Source: Bordetella flabilis
GTDB taxonomy: Bacteria > Pseudomonadota > Gammaproteobacteria > Burkholderiales > Burkholderiaceae_B
DNA: 64,000 nt
Assembly: GCF_001676725.1 (NCBI RefSeq)
Contig: NZ_CP016172.1
Coordinates: 3,100,001 to 3,164,000 of the forward strand
Reading direction: 5' to 3'
Both the position numbers and the translations under genes were made by a program. This document shows, in pieces, positions 8,723 to 17,693 of the stretch. How positions within the stretch are numbered: position 1 is the first letter of the stretch; every line of letters begins with the position of its first letter. Under the pieces are notes generated by a model that was given only the letters and a program-made list of their open reading frames with translations, did not search any database and had not been told where the DNA came from.

Positions 8723-11011
8723 ATGACCTCCCGCCGCAAGTTTCTCCAGAACGTCGCGACCTCAGGCCTGTCGGCCGCCGCGCTCGCGACTTTCCCGCCC
8801 AGTATCCGTCGCGCGCTGGCCATTCCAGCGCATCACGACACGGGCACCATCAAGGACGTCCAGCACGTCGTGCTGTTGATGATGGAGAACCGGTCGTTCG
8901 ACAGCTATTTCGGCACATTCAAGGGCGTGCGCGGCTACGGGGACCGCTTCGCCGTGCCCGCATCCAATGGCCAGAACGTCTTTTTCCAGACCTACACGAA
9001 AACCGAGCCGGCCACGATCTGCACGTCCTATCACCTCGACGAAACCCAGGGTAACGCGCTGCGTGCCGGCAGTACGCCGCATACCTGGTCCGATTCCCAA
9101 GCGGCCTGGGACCACGGCCGCATGAGCCGCTGGCCGGACGCCAAGACTCCCCTGTCGATGGGCTATTACGAAACCGCCGAAGTGCCGTTCCAGCGGGCGT
9201 TGGCCGACGCCTTCACGCTGTGCGATCACTATCACTGTGGCATGCATGCCGGCACCATCGCCAACCGGCTGTTCTATTTTTCGGGCACCAACGGACCTAG
9301 CGGCGTCAGCCCGGCCGACGGCGGAAAAACATCCGTCGCGGTGCTCAATAACCAGTACAACGCCGGCAACGATATCGGGCCGTCCACCGAAGGCTGGACA
9401 TGGACCACGTATGCGGAACGCTTGCAGCAGGCCGGCGTGAGCTGGAAGGTCTATCAGAGCCTGATCGACAATTGCGGCTGCAACGAGATGATGAGTTTTC
9501 GGCACTGGCGCGCCCAGATCGAGCAGATGCCGCCGTCGCGCCGTCCCGTCTACGTCCCCAGGACCGACATCACGCAGCCGGCCACGCTGGCTGGTCCGTT
9601 TTACGATCCCGCCGTCGACGACGCGCTGAGCCCGCTTGCCAAGGGCTTCGGCAATACCATGCCGCATGGCTTCCTGGAGACGTTCCGCGCCGACATCCAG
9701 GCCGGCACGCTGCCCGCCGTGTCGTGGATCATTCCGCCCTCGGTCTACAGCGAACATCCCGGCCCGTCGAGCCCGACCCAAGGCGGCTGGTACGTGCAGG
9801 AAGTGCTGGACGCACTGACCTCGAACCCGGAGGTCTGGAGCAAAACGGTCCTGCTGATCAACTTCGACGAGAACGACGGCTTCTTCGACCACCTGCCTCC
9901 GCCCAGCGCGCCCTCGCACAACCCGGATGGCAGCCTGGCCGGGGGCCATACCTTGTCGGATGCCGAGATCGCGGTCGAATACCACAACTACACGCCCGCC
10001 ACGGCCAACCAGCCGGCCATGGACGGCCGCCCCTATGGCCCGGGGCCTCGCGTGCCGATGTGGGTAGTGTCGCCGTGGAGCCGGGGCGGCTGGGTCAACT
10101 CGCAGGTATGCGACCACACCTCGACGCTGCTTTTCCTGGAAAAGCGCTTCGGCGTCGTCGAGCCGCAGATCAGCAAATACCGCCGCGCGATCTGCGGCGA
10201 CCTGACGAGCGCATTCAACTTCGCCGATCCCAACCGCGAGCCCCTGCCGGTCCTGAGCGGCAGCAAGACCAAGACCGAGGCGGACACGCTGGCCGCGTCC
10301 CAGCAGAACAGCCCGAAGATCCCCGCACCCGTGTCGCCCAGCCTGCCCGCGCAGGCTACCGGCGTGCGCCCTTCGCGCGCCCTGCCCTATGCCTTGCACA
10401 CGCGCTGCGAGGCCGAGCGCGACAAGGTCAAGCTGCAGTTCATCAACGAAGGCAAGGCCGGCGCCGTGTTCCATGTGTACGACAAGCTGCATCTGGACCG
10501 GGTGCCGCACCGCTATGTCGTTGAGGCCGGCAAGTCGCTGAAAGCCAGTTGGGAAGTGGCCGACGATGGCGGCAAGTACGATCTGTGGGTGCTGGGCCCG
10601 AACGGCTACCACCGCCGTTACGCGGGCGACCTGGGCGCTGCGGGCAAGCGTCGCGCACCGAGGCCCGAGGTCGAACTGGTCAACGAGGGCGACAGTGGCC
10701 ATGTCCGCCTGGAAGTGCGCAACGATGGCGACGACGAGGTGCGGTTCTCGGTCAAGTGGAACAAGGCGTATGGCGCCCTCTCGCCCAAGGGCGGGCAGTT
10801 CGAGCCGGAGCGCGACGGCGCGTGGACGGCCACCGTGCGCGGCGGCCACAAGGCCCAGATGACCTGGAAGTTGCGCGACAACGGCAACTGGTACGACCTG
10901 CTCGTGACCGCCGATTCGGACAGTCGCTTCACGCGGCGCCTGGCGGGACGGGTGGAGACCGGCGACCACTCGGTAAGCGATCCTGCCATGGGCATGGCGG
11001 ACCGTTTCTGA
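8723..11011 (+). CDS. plcN: Phosphocholine-specific phospholipase C, Tat-exported
   Basis: 762 residues from the ATG at 8723. The N-terminus TSRRKFLQNVA is a twin-arginine signal. VVLLMMENRSFDSYFGTFKG begins the catalytic domain of the PlcH/PlcN/acid phosphatase AcpA superfamily, with SWIIPPSVYSEHP and INFDENDGFFDH further on. The last about 200 residues hold two similar beta domains (around 640 and 720) of the type found in bacterial phosphocholine phospholipases. Such enzymes cleave phosphatidylcholine or sphingomyelin in the periplasm or outside the cell. Monocistronic; a strong hairpin follows the stop. The plcN symbol is by family; haemolytic or non-haemolytic activity cannot be told from sequence. 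Confidence 0.88.
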   Translation: MTSRRKFLQNVATSGLSAAALATFPPSIRRALAIPAHHDTGTIKDVQHVVLLMMENRSFDSYFGTFKGVRGYGDRFAVPASNGQNVFFQTYTKTEPATICTSYHLDETQGNALRAGSTPHTWSDSQAAWDHGRMSRWPDAKTPLSMGYYETAEVPFQRALADAFTLCDHYHCGMHAGTIANRLFYFSGTNGPSGVSPADGGKTSVAVLNNQYNAGNDIGPSTEGWTWTTYAERLQQAGVSWKVYQSLIDNCGCNEMMSFRHWRAQIEQMPPSRRPVYVPRTDITQPATLAGPFYDPAVDDALSPLAKGFGNTMPHGFLETFRADIQAGTLPAVSWIIPPSVYSEHPGPSSPTQGGWYVQEVLDALTSNPEVWSKTVLLINFDENDGFFDHLPPPSAPSHNPDGSLAGGHTLSDAEIAVEYHNYTPATANQPAMDGRPYGPGPRVPMWVVSPWSRGGWVNSQVCDHTSTLLFLEKRFGVVEPQISKYRRAICGDLTSAFNFADPNREPLPVLSGSKTKTEADTLAASQQNSPKIPAPVSPSLPAQATGVRPSRALPYALHTRCEAERDKVKLQFINEGKAGAVFHVYDKLHLDRVPHRYVVEAGKSLKASWEVADDGGKYDLWVLGPNGYHRRYAGDLGAAGKRRAPRPEVELVNEGDSGHVRLEVRNDGDDEVRFSVKWNKAYGALSPKGGQFEPERDGAWTATVRGGHKAQMTWKLRDNGNWYDLLVTADSDSRFTRRLAGRVETGDHSVSDPAMGMADRF

Positions 11012-11016
11012 GCCTG

Positions 11017-11051
11017 CCCGCGGGCGGCCGGTCAGCCGGGCCGCCCGCGGG
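11017..11051. terminator. Bidirectional hairpin between plcN and hipA
   Basis: Perfect 13-bp inverted repeat (CCCGCGGGCGGCC at 11017-11029 with its complement at 11039-11051) around a 9-base loop. It starts 5 bases after the phospholipase stop and covers the last codons and stop of the convergent hipA gene. No T run follows, so it could act as a terminator aided by other factors, or as a stabilising 3' structure for both messages. Confidence 0.6.
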
Positions 11052-12387
11052 GCCGGAAGCTTTCCAGGCGTGCCAATAATCTGTTCTTCATCTTTTCGCC
11101 GATGGCGGACTGCGCGATCAGTGCCGGCCAGTGCTGGAAGGCCTTGGCAGCGCACTGCCGCAACGCGGCCCATGCCGGCTTTTCCGGCAGGCCCAGCCGT
11201 GCGCAGAAATCGCGCACCACGACGGGCGTCAGCTCGGCGCCTGCCGCCGTTGCCGGGGTATCGCCGGCCGATCGTGGAAGCCATCGCAGTGCGCGGCCCG
11301 CCTTCACGATCCCGTAGGCAGCATAGCCGACCAGGTCGTAGGCTGGCGGCAGGTCCGGAGTGCGGCCATCGGAATAGCGCAGGCCGATGTTCTTCAAGTG
11401 CATGTCGGGATTGCCCATGAGATCGCTGACCAGGATGCGCCGCAATAGTTCATGCACGGCCGGTTCGCCCAACGAAGGCGTGGCCATCATTACGCCCGCG
11501 ACGGTCAGATAATCCCCCGCGTACTTGTGTTCGGGCTGTACCGCCAGCACTTGCGCGAAGTCCTCGCAATGTACGCGTCCGGTCGGCGTGCCGGCGTCCC
11601 GGTCGTAGCGGAACACCGCCAGGAAGCGCGTATCCGGATCGACCCGCCCGAGATCGTAGCCGTGCTCCACGGCCAGCCGTCCCAGCGGGGCCAGTTCCGA
11701 TTCGACGACCGACACGCCGGCAGCGGCGGCCAGGCGCAGCGACAAATGCTCCAGTTCGGGCAGCTGGGGATACTGCGGCACCGGCAGCTTGGCGATGACG
11801 TGGCGCACCTTGCGCCGGTCGGCCAGCTTGGTGCGGGCCACGAAGCGGTCGCCATGCTTGAGCACTGCCAGCTTGGCCTGGACACCCGAAACCGAGATGG
11901 CGTCCTCCAAGGGCGCCTCCACGACCGACATCTCCAGCGCGTCATTGTCCTGCGCGATATATCGCGTCAGGTCGGCACGCGACAGCGTGGCAGGCAGCGC
12001 ATGGATATCGCCAGGAAGATCCTTGCCCGTGGCCGCCAGCAGCTCGAAGTGATCGTTGGGGCTGCACCCGCGCAACTCCGCGATGCGCGTGCGCAACGGC
12101 CCTTCGGGCAGCAGGTTCTGGAAAAAAGCCGGCAGCAGCCAGCCGCGGTCGGCTGCGTCCGACAAGGCGCCATTGAGCTGCGGCGCAGCCACGCCCGCCC
12201 AGAAGGCCGCCTGCGCCTGCGGGTCCCCCGCGAGAAAGGAATACGAGAGCACCGGCTGCCCGGGGTCGCGTGCGTAGCGATGGTCGGCCACGAAGCGGTT
12301 GATCACCTGATCGTGCGATAGCGCGTACTGGAACAGGATCCCGACGCGGCGCCTGCCCAACCGTATCTCGAGGGCCTTGACGTTCAT
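11032..12387 (-). CDS. hipA: HipA-type serine/threonine kinase toxin
   Basis: 451 residues. An N-terminal couple_hipA-like domain (about 1-110) is followed by a HipA kinase core: SGVQAKLAVLKH near 167, a lysine-containing segment RHVIAKLP at about 195-202, and the catalytic GNPDMHLKN at 325-333 with D328 in the active-site position. In characterised HipA, this fold phosphorylates glutamyl-tRNA synthetase and halts growth. The ATG overlaps the hipB stop by four bases (ATGA), the usual antitoxin-first order. All key residues appear intact, so an active toxin is expected. Confidence 0.9.
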   Translation of the reverse strand: MNVKALEIRLGRRRVGILFQYALSHDQVINRFVADHRYARDPGQPVLSYSFLAGDPQAQAAFWAGVAAPQLNGALSDAADRGWLLPAFFQNLLPEGPLRTRIAELRGCSPNDHFELLAATGKDLPGDIHALPATLSRADLTRYIAQDNDALEMSVVEAPLEDAISVSGVQAKLAVLKHGDRFVARTKLADRRKVRHVIAKLPVPQYPQLPELEHLSLRLAAAAGVSVVESELAPLGRLAVEHGYDLGRVDPDTRFLAVFRYDRDAGTPTGRVHCEDFAQVLAVQPEHKYAGDYLTVAGVMMATPSLGEPAVHELLRRILVSDLMGNPDMHLKNIGLRYSDGRTPDLPPAYDLVGYAAYGIVKAGRALRWLPRSAGDTPATAAGAELTPVVVRDFCARLGLPEKPAWAALRQCAAKAFQHWPALIAQSAIGEKMKNRLLARLESFRPRGRPG

Positions 12388-12704
12388 TGCCGCTCCCCCG
12401 GGTCCGAGCCGCCGTCCGCGCCGCGCAAGCGTTTGCGGACCTGGTCGACGACGGTCTCCACGACCGGCGCCGCCGCCGTCGGCTGCAGGCCGCGGGCGGC
12501 GTTTTTGGGAACCAGGAGCAGCTCCAGTCCCAGGCGGTCCGCGAGCGCCAGCAGCGTACTGACACGGAAGTCCTCCGTGCCTTTGAACACGTTGACCAGC
12601 GTCTGGCGCGAGATGCCGGCTGCCTCGCGCAAGCCCTGCTGGGTCGTGCCGGCATCGCGAGCAGCCTGACGCAGCTGGGCGGAGATTTCGGCGATCGATG
12701 CCAT
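12384..12704 (-). CDS. hipB: HipB-like XRE family antitoxin
   Basis: 106 residues with a helix-turn-helix of the Xre/Cro type (LREAAGISRQTLVNVFKG, about 24-41) and a C-terminal tail. It precedes hipA with a 4-base overlap and is expected to neutralise the kinase and to repress its own promoter. A set of repeated operator-like palindromes lies immediately upstream (12705-12787), one of them touching the start codon. The partner assignment is by gene order and family. Confidence 0.9.
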   Translation of the reverse strand: MASIAEISAQLRQAARDAGTTQQGLREAAGISRQTLVNVFKGTEDFRVSTLLALADRLGLELLLVPKNAARGLQPTAAAPVVETVVDQVRKRLRGADGGSDPGERQ

Positions 12705-12787
12705 GTCTAATATCCTGTACTTTTCAATAGTTATTCTACTAAATTAGACCACGAAAAAACTCACACGTCATGTCTAATTCAGTAGAC
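12705..12787 (-). promoter_or_regulatory. hipBA operator array (three 16-bp palindromic sites)
   Basis: Three copies of a GTCTA-N6-TAGAC pattern: 12772-12787 is a perfect inverted repeat, 12734-12749 differs in the outermost base only, and 12705-12720 keeps the left half (GTCTA) with a diverged right half (TGTAC). The centre is AT-rich, and the minus-strand promoter for hipB must overlap these sites. Likely HipB (or HipAB) autoregulatory operators, by analogy with other hip loci. Confidence 0.6.
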
Positions 12788-12852
12788 CGACCAACGAAAT
12801 GTACAGTATATTTTCGCTACACCGGGGTTCGACACTGGTTGTGGCGCGCGTA

Positions 12853-13995
12853 CTAGCGCGGACTGAGGCTGGTGATCAGGTCCATCACGCCATGCTGCAT
12901 GCCCTCGAACATCGCGAAGTCCACTTTGCCCACCGAAACGAAAACGCCGATGTGGCGTTGCGGCGACAGCGCGACGTAGCTCATGAAGCCGACCAGCCCC
13001 CCGCTCTTGCCCAATACGAAGGGCGTATTGCCATGAGGCATGGAGACCACCCAGCCCAGGCCCATGCCGGCGCCGCTGTCGGCCTCGACGCCCACGGCGC
13101 TCTTCAGGCCATCGTTCGGCCGATACAAGGCATGCGCCAGCGTGCGGGCTTCCGCCCCCGCGGCATCGCTGGACAGATGCCACCTGATCCATTTCGCCAT
13201 ATCGTCCGCGGTGGAATGCAGCCCGCCGCCCGCATCGAGCACCGACGGCGTATCCCAGGGATGGGCGGGCTTGCCATCGAAGTCGATGCCCCCCAACATG
13301 CGCTTTTGCTGCTCCGGGTTCAACCGGCCGACGGTGTCGTTCATTCCCAACGGCCCCGTCGTGTAGCGACGCAGCAGCTCCGGATACGGCGCGCCGCCGG
13401 CGCGGGCCAGCGCCTCGCCCAGCAGGCCGAAGCCGAAGTTCGAATACATGGCCACGGTGCCCGGCTTGTACGCCAGCTTGTGGTCCTTGAACCAGTTCCA
13501 GTAGCCCTGCGCCGTGTAGACGCCGTAGGGATTCTCGCCAGGCGCCGGCTCGTGATCGGGCGCTTCGCGCGGCAGCGAAGCCGAATGTGTGGCCAGGTCC
13601 AGCAGCGTGATGGTCCGCCCTTCGACGCTGGGGATCTGCACGCCGGCGGGGGCAAAGGCGGACAAGGGCGAGGTCAACGCCACCTTCTTGTCGGCCACCA
13701 TCGCCGCGAGGACATCGCCGGCCAAGACTTTGGACAGCGAGCCGATGCGCACGATGGATTTGCCGTCGGGCTCGACGCCGCTGCCGGGACGTGTTTCGCC
13801 AAAGCCCTCGACGTAGACATCGTCGCCGCGTACCACCGCTATAACCATGGCGGGGCGACCCGCATTGAGCCATATCGAGGCGCCGGCAAAACTCGCCGCT
13901 TCGTTCAAGGCCAGGTCTTCGGCGTGCGCGCCCACGGACAGCGTCGACAGCGTCAGCGCGGCGACCAGCGCCCGCAGGGTGGATGGGACGGACAT
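12853..13995 (-). CDS. ampH: AmpH-like D-alanyl-D-alanine carboxypeptidase/endopeptidase
   Basis: 380 residues from the ATG at 13995, preceded by GGAGG at 7 bases. A signal peptide ends around VGAHA-ED (residue 26). Active-site motifs of class C penicillin-recognising enzymes are in order: SLSK (S86-K89), YSN (Y184-N186) and KSG (K330-G332). Text such as GETRPG, LATHSASLPRE and PLGMND matches Escherichia coli AmpH closely. The periplasmic enzyme trims or recycles peptidoglycan peptides. It is the last gene of a five-gene minus-strand run behind motA-like, motB-like, barrel and another serine hydrolase gene, 44 bases after the previous stop. Confidence 0.85.
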   Translation of the reverse strand: MSVPSTLRALVAALTLSTLSVGAHAEDLALNEAASFAGASIWLNAGRPAMVIAVVRGDDVYVEGFGETRPGSGVEPDGKSIVRIGSLSKVLAGDVLAAMVADKKVALTSPLSAFAPAGVQIPSVEGRTITLLDLATHSASLPREAPDHEPAPGENPYGVYTAQGYWNWFKDHKLAYKPGTVAMYSNFGFGLLGEALARAGGAPYPELLRRYTTGPLGMNDTVGRLNPEQQKRMLGGIDFDGKPAHPWDTPSVLDAGGGLHSTADDMAKWIRWHLSSDAAGAEARTLAHALYRPNDGLKSAVGVEADSGAGMGLGWVVSMPHGNTPFVLGKSGGLVGFMSYVALSPQRHIGVFVSVGKVDFAMFEGMQHGVMDLITSLSPR

Positions 13996-14039
13996 CGGGA
14001 TACCTCCGTGATGGATGGTGGGGACGGCGCGGTTGGCCG

Positions 14040-15605
14040 CTATGGCAGATCGGAACGCGTGAACACCGCCTGGGGAATGTCCTCCAGCGGTGACAAGGTG
14101 AGCGCGCGGCTTGCTCCGCCGCCGTCCGGCAGGAAGGTGACGGCCATGTCCTGCAAGGCGGGCACGCGGAAGGTGTCGTCCTGCCAGCGCTGCAACGCAC
14201 GTGGCGGCGCATGGCCGGCACGCAGTTGCAGATCGGCGCCGGCGGTTTCGATGACGATGTCGCCGTAGTACGGATGCGTGTACCGCCCCGTGTAGCGGGT
14301 CGCCGGGGCAATGGGGTGCGCGCCGCCAGGCGGCAGCCCATGCAGGCGACCGGGGCGATCCAGCAGTCCCTGCATGGCGTGGCGCCATTTCTCGTGCAGG
14401 GACGGCCACATGTCCTGGTCCGGCCGGTCGCGGAACAGCAGCGCCTGCAGCTTGTATTCCAGTGCGTCCGGAATGCCCATCGGGCCGCCGTTGGTCAGGA
14501 TGACGATACCCAGGCGCTCGTTGGGCATGAAGGCGATGCGCGTGTTGATCCCCTCTTCGAAGGCGCCGTTATGCGCGAGCTCTTTGCGGCCATGGTCATC
14601 GCGCACTTCCAGGCCCAACCCGTAGTGCAATGCAGGGAATGCGCCGTTGACAATGGTCTGCGCGTTCTGTGTTTCGCGCAGCGGCGCTTCGGCCACGACC
14701 TGGCGTCCTTGCCACCGTCCGCCATCGATCTCGAAAGAGAGCCAGGCCAGCATGTCGTTGACGGTGGACGCCACGCCGCCCGCCGGGGCTTGCGCGTCGC
14801 GTGAATTGAACGCCACGGCACGGGCGCGGCCGTCCGCTACTTCATGCGCCGCGGCCCGGTCCGGCGCGGCCAGGTACGCCTCGCGGGAGACGACCGTGCG
14901 TCGCATGCCCAGCGGCCCGATGATCTTGCGGCGTACCAGTTCTTCCCAGTGCATGCCGGCCGCCTGGGCGGCGATTTCGCCGGCCAGCGTGATATTCCAG
15001 TTGGAATAGGCGTAGCGGGCCCGAAAGGCCGTCGCGGGCGGCAGGTAGCGCAGGCGCCGGAAGATTTCCGCGCGCCCATAGCCGAAGACCTCTTCGAGCT
15101 CGTCGCCGTAGAACGGGGCATAGCCGGTGCGCTGCGCAAGCAGGTCGCGCACGGTCATCTCGGCGGTGACATACGGGTCGTAGAAGCGGATGTCCCGCGC
15201 CAGCGCCGCCACCTTGTCGTCCCAATCCAGCTTGCCCTCGCCGACCAGCGCGGCCACCGAAGCGCCCGCGAGTGCCTTGGAGACGGACGCCAGCGGAAAC
15301 AGCGTATCGGCCGTCACCGGCTTGCCCTCGCGGATGTCGGCGACCCCATAGCCGCGCGCGAGTACGGTCCGGCCATCGGCGACGATGCCGATCGCGATGC
15401 CAGGCACGCCACTGCGCCGCAGGATGTCCCTCACATAGGCGTCGAACTGCGGAAGGATGCGCTCGACCTCCGGGGCGGCCACGACGCGTTGCGACGCGCC
15501 GACGCCGTCATCGTCGAGGTTGTAGGCCTGCGCCGCGCCAACCATGCACGCCACCGCCGCCCACGCTGCCCAGTTCATACCAGCCCGAAAAAAAGATCGC
15601 TTCAA
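14040..15605 (-). CDS. Secreted serine hydrolase, beta-lactamase/penicillin-binding fold
   Basis: 521 residues when begun at the TTG at 15605, which has GGAAGGAG six bases upstream; an in-frame ATG at 15578 is the fallback. The N-terminus is a signal peptide ending near GAAQA (residue 27). SVSK (S107-K110) and YSN (Y200-N202) are the catalytic motifs of the class C beta-lactamase/esterase fold, and a HNG near 345 takes the place of the KTG. About 120 extra C-terminal residues form a small beta domain. It could be an esterase, D-aminopeptidase or peptidoglycan peptidase. It sits 31 bases after the barrel gene and 44 before ampH, so envelope work is likely. Confidence 0.82.
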   Translation of the reverse strand: MKRSFFRAGMNWAAWAAVACMVGAAQAYNLDDDGVGASQRVVAAPEVERILPQFDAYVRDILRRSGVPGIAIGIVADGRTVLARGYGVADIREGKPVTADTLFPLASVSKALAGASVAALVGEGKLDWDDKVAALARDIRFYDPYVTAEMTVRDLLAQRTGYAPFYGDELEEVFGYGRAEIFRRLRYLPPATAFRARYAYSNWNITLAGEIAAQAAGMHWEELVRRKIIGPLGMRRTVVSREAYLAAPDRAAAHEVADGRARAVAFNSRDAQAPAGGVASTVNDMLAWLSFEIDGGRWQGRQVVAEAPLRETQNAQTIVNGAFPALHYGLGLEVRDDHGRKELAHNGAFEEGINTRIAFMPNERLGIVILTNGGPMGIPDALEYKLQALLFRDRPDQDMWPSLHEKWRHAMQGLLDRPGRLHGLPPGGAHPIAPATRYTGRYTHPYYGDIVIETAGADLQLRAGHAPPRALQRWQDDTFRVPALQDMAVTFLPDGGGASRALTLSPLEDIPQAVFTRSDLP

Positions 15606-15636
15606 CTCGCACTCCTTCCCTGGATCCGGCCCAGGC

Positions 15637-16818
15637 TCAGAAACCCGTTTGATAGATGAAACGCAGCAGCGCCTGGTTGAATGCGACGCCCTGCTCCTGC
15701 TGCCGCAGGATGCCCGCTTGCACAATCAGCCCGAAGTCGGTCTGGTAGGCCACCGTGCCGGCCAGTCCCCAATCCCGGCTGTCGACAAAGCCCTGGTCCG
15801 CCAGCGAACCCTCCAGCGCGTCCACTCGCCGCTGCGCCACGGCCACCGTGTACAGGAAACGTCCGGCCGACACACTGGCGGCGGCGATCATATCGGTGGC
15901 CGCGGCCTGCCTGCCCATGAAACCGCGCAGGTGCACGGCTTCGGCGAACAGCCGCAAGCCCACGCCCTCGGCCAGGGGCGTTTCGTAATTGACATGCAGT
16001 TCCAGGCCGTTCTCCGCGCGCTGGTCGCCCTGCCCCGCACCCAGGCGCGCCACGGTGCCCCCTGCCCGCAGGCCCGCCAGGCCCGGGATATCCGAAATTT
16101 CGTACGAAATGCCGCCGGATTGCAGGCCCGACGTATTGCCGGGCCCGCCATCCTGGAGATTCGGCTGGGAGGGATAGTCGTTGAACCAGGTCTGCCCCAG
16201 CGTCGTGTTGTCGCGCTTGAACAGGATGGAGGTGAATGTGTGGGTCGCTGAACCGGCCGGCTGCAATGTCCACCGTGCCCCCAGCCCCAGGGATCCCGGA
16301 TAGCTGTAGTCGCCCGAAAAGCCGCTATAGATGCCGTCCATGGTCTGCCAGGCCTCGCCGTACCCCACTTCGAACTTGCCGGCGAAATAGCTGACGGCGC
16401 CTGCGTCATAACTGAGGAACAGGTTGCGCAGTTGCCCGTCCAGGCGTTCGAATGCGCGGTCAGCCGGATCGTTGCCGAAGGATCGGAATTCAGCCAGGCC
16501 GGACAAAGTCCAGCGTGGCGCGAGCCGTGCAATGGCCGCGCCTTGCAGGAAGGGGTCCACCGTCTGCCAGGACGAAGGCAGGCGTGCCGCGTCGGGTCCG
16601 CGCACACCGAAAAAATTTGCGCTCTCCACGTAGCCCAGGAAGCGGCCCGACACGGAGGGATAGGATTGCTCCGGCGCAGGCCCCGGCGATTCCGGGGCGG
16701 GGTCGAGAAAGATCTCGGACTGCGAGGCACGGGCCTGGCCGGCCGCCAGCATGCACGCGCCGGACACCGTAACGGCGGCCAGCGCGCGGTACAGGCCGGA
16801 ACGCCGGCGCGCTATCAC
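15637..16818 (-). CDS. Outer-membrane beta-barrel protein of unknown function
   Basis: 393 residues from a GTG whose bases overlap the stop of the MotB-like gene (GTGA). A signal peptide ends near GQARAS (residue 32). The rest alternates short amphipathic strands with polar turns (FLSYDAGAVSYFAGKFEVGYGEAW and similar, here quoted in part) and ends in aromatic F, the usual BamA recognition end of outer-membrane barrels. I do not recognise a named porin family. The tight coupling to stator-like genes suggests that it works with them at the outer membrane, which is inference. Alternative reading: an ordinary porin-like channel that merely shares the transcript. Confidence 0.7.
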   Translation of the reverse strand: MIARRRSGLYRALAAVTVSGACMLAAGQARASQSEIFLDPAPESPGPAPEQSYPSVSGRFLGYVESANFFGVRGPDAARLPSSWQTVDPFLQGAAIARLAPRWTLSGLAEFRSFGNDPADRAFERLDGQLRNLFLSYDAGAVSYFAGKFEVGYGEAWQTMDGIYSGFSGDYSYPGSLGLGARWTLQPAGSATHTFTSILFKRDNTTLGQTWFNDYPSQPNLQDGGPGNTSGLQSGGISYEISDIPGLAGLRAGGTVARLGAGQGDQRAENGLELHVNYETPLAEGVGLRLFAEAVHLRGFMGRQAAATDMIAAASVSAGRFLYTVAVAQRRVDALEGSLADQGFVDSRDWGLAGTVAYQTDFGLIVQAGILRQQEQGVAFNQALLRFIYQTGF

Positions 16819-17693
16819 GGCGCGGGCGTCCCCGGGTCTATCCTCATGATCAGTTCGACGCGTCGATTGGCGGCGCGGCCGGCCTGCGTGTCATTGCTTT
16901 CCAGCGGCTTGGTGTCGGCATACCCCACGGCGCGCAGCCGCTGCGGGTCGACGCCGTCGCGCACCAGTTCGCGCAGCACGGCCGTGGAGCGCGCCGCGGA
17001 CAGGTCCCAGTTGGACGCGAACTGGCGCGTCAGGATGGGGACGTTATCGCTGTGTCCTTCGACCGATACGGGATACTTGCTGCGGTTGATGACCTGGGCG
17101 AGTTTCTTGACCAGGGGCACGCCCTCACTGCTCAGGGTGGCCTGCCCCGACGTGAACAGCAGCTCGTTGCTGATGCGGAAGCTCACGGTCTGGCGGTTGA
17201 TCTGCACATTGACCGACTTGCCCAGGTCGGCCAGGCCCAGTTCCTCCGCGGTCGGCATTGTGACCGGCTCGGCAGGCTGCTCCAGCGGCTCGGTCGGCGC
17301 CGTGGCCACCGCCGCGACGGTAGCCGGATCCGGCAGATCGGCCCATTCGGCGGGGATGTGCGGCAGATCGGCGGCCCAGGGCTGGCCGGGTGCGGGCGGC
17401 AGCTTGGCCAGGCTCACTCCAGCGGCGACCTCCGGCGGCTCCGCCCCCAGGCTCGGTCCCAGCCGTGTCAGCGCCAGCATGACGACAAACAGCGCCAGCA
17501 ACAGCGTGACCAGGTCCAGGTAGGTCATCAGCCAGTTGTCGGGCTCCCTGTCCAGGGTTTCGGGCACGTGCCAGCGCTCATAGCGATTGCGCCGCAATGC
17601 CTTGCTGCGTTCGCGGCGCTGGCGCTCGTCCTCCGCCTTGCGCTGTGCGGCGATGTCTATCCAGGACGGCCGGGGGGAACGGGTGGCGCTCAT
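16815..17693 (-). CDS. MotB-like stator protein with OmpA peptidoglycan-binding domain
   Basis: 292 residues. A charged cytoplasmic N-terminus of about 53 residues leads into one membrane helix, TYLDLVTLLLALFVVMLAL, in which D60 matches the ion-binding aspartate of MotB. A Pro-rich linker follows, then an OmpA-like domain (about 175-290) with VEGHSDNVPI, NWDLSAARS and GRAANRRVEL. The protein should pair with the MotA-like product to form an ion channel anchored to peptidoglycan. No flagellar or chemotaxis genes lie nearby. It overlaps both neighbours by four bases, giving strict translational coupling. Confidence 0.88.
   Translation of the reverse strand: MSATRSPRPSWIDIAAQRKAEDERQRRERSKALRRNRYERWHVPETLDREPDNWLMTYLDLVTLLLALFVVMLALTRLGPSLGAEPPEVAAGVSLAKLPPAPGQPWAADLPHIPAEWADLPDPATVAAVATAPTEPLEQPAEPVTMPTAEELGLADLGKSVNVQINRQTVSFRISNELLFTSGQATLSSEGVPLVKKLAQVINRSKYPVSVEGHSDNVPILTRQFASNWDLSAARSTAVLRELVRDGVDPQRLRAVGYADTKPLESNDTQAGRAANRRVELIMRIDPGTPAP

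Noticed and set aside
8762..11284. 840-codon open frame antisense to the phospholipase gene
   Set aside because: Compositionally biased (His/Arg/Gly rich) without domain signatures, while the plus strand encodes a complete Tat-exported enzyme.
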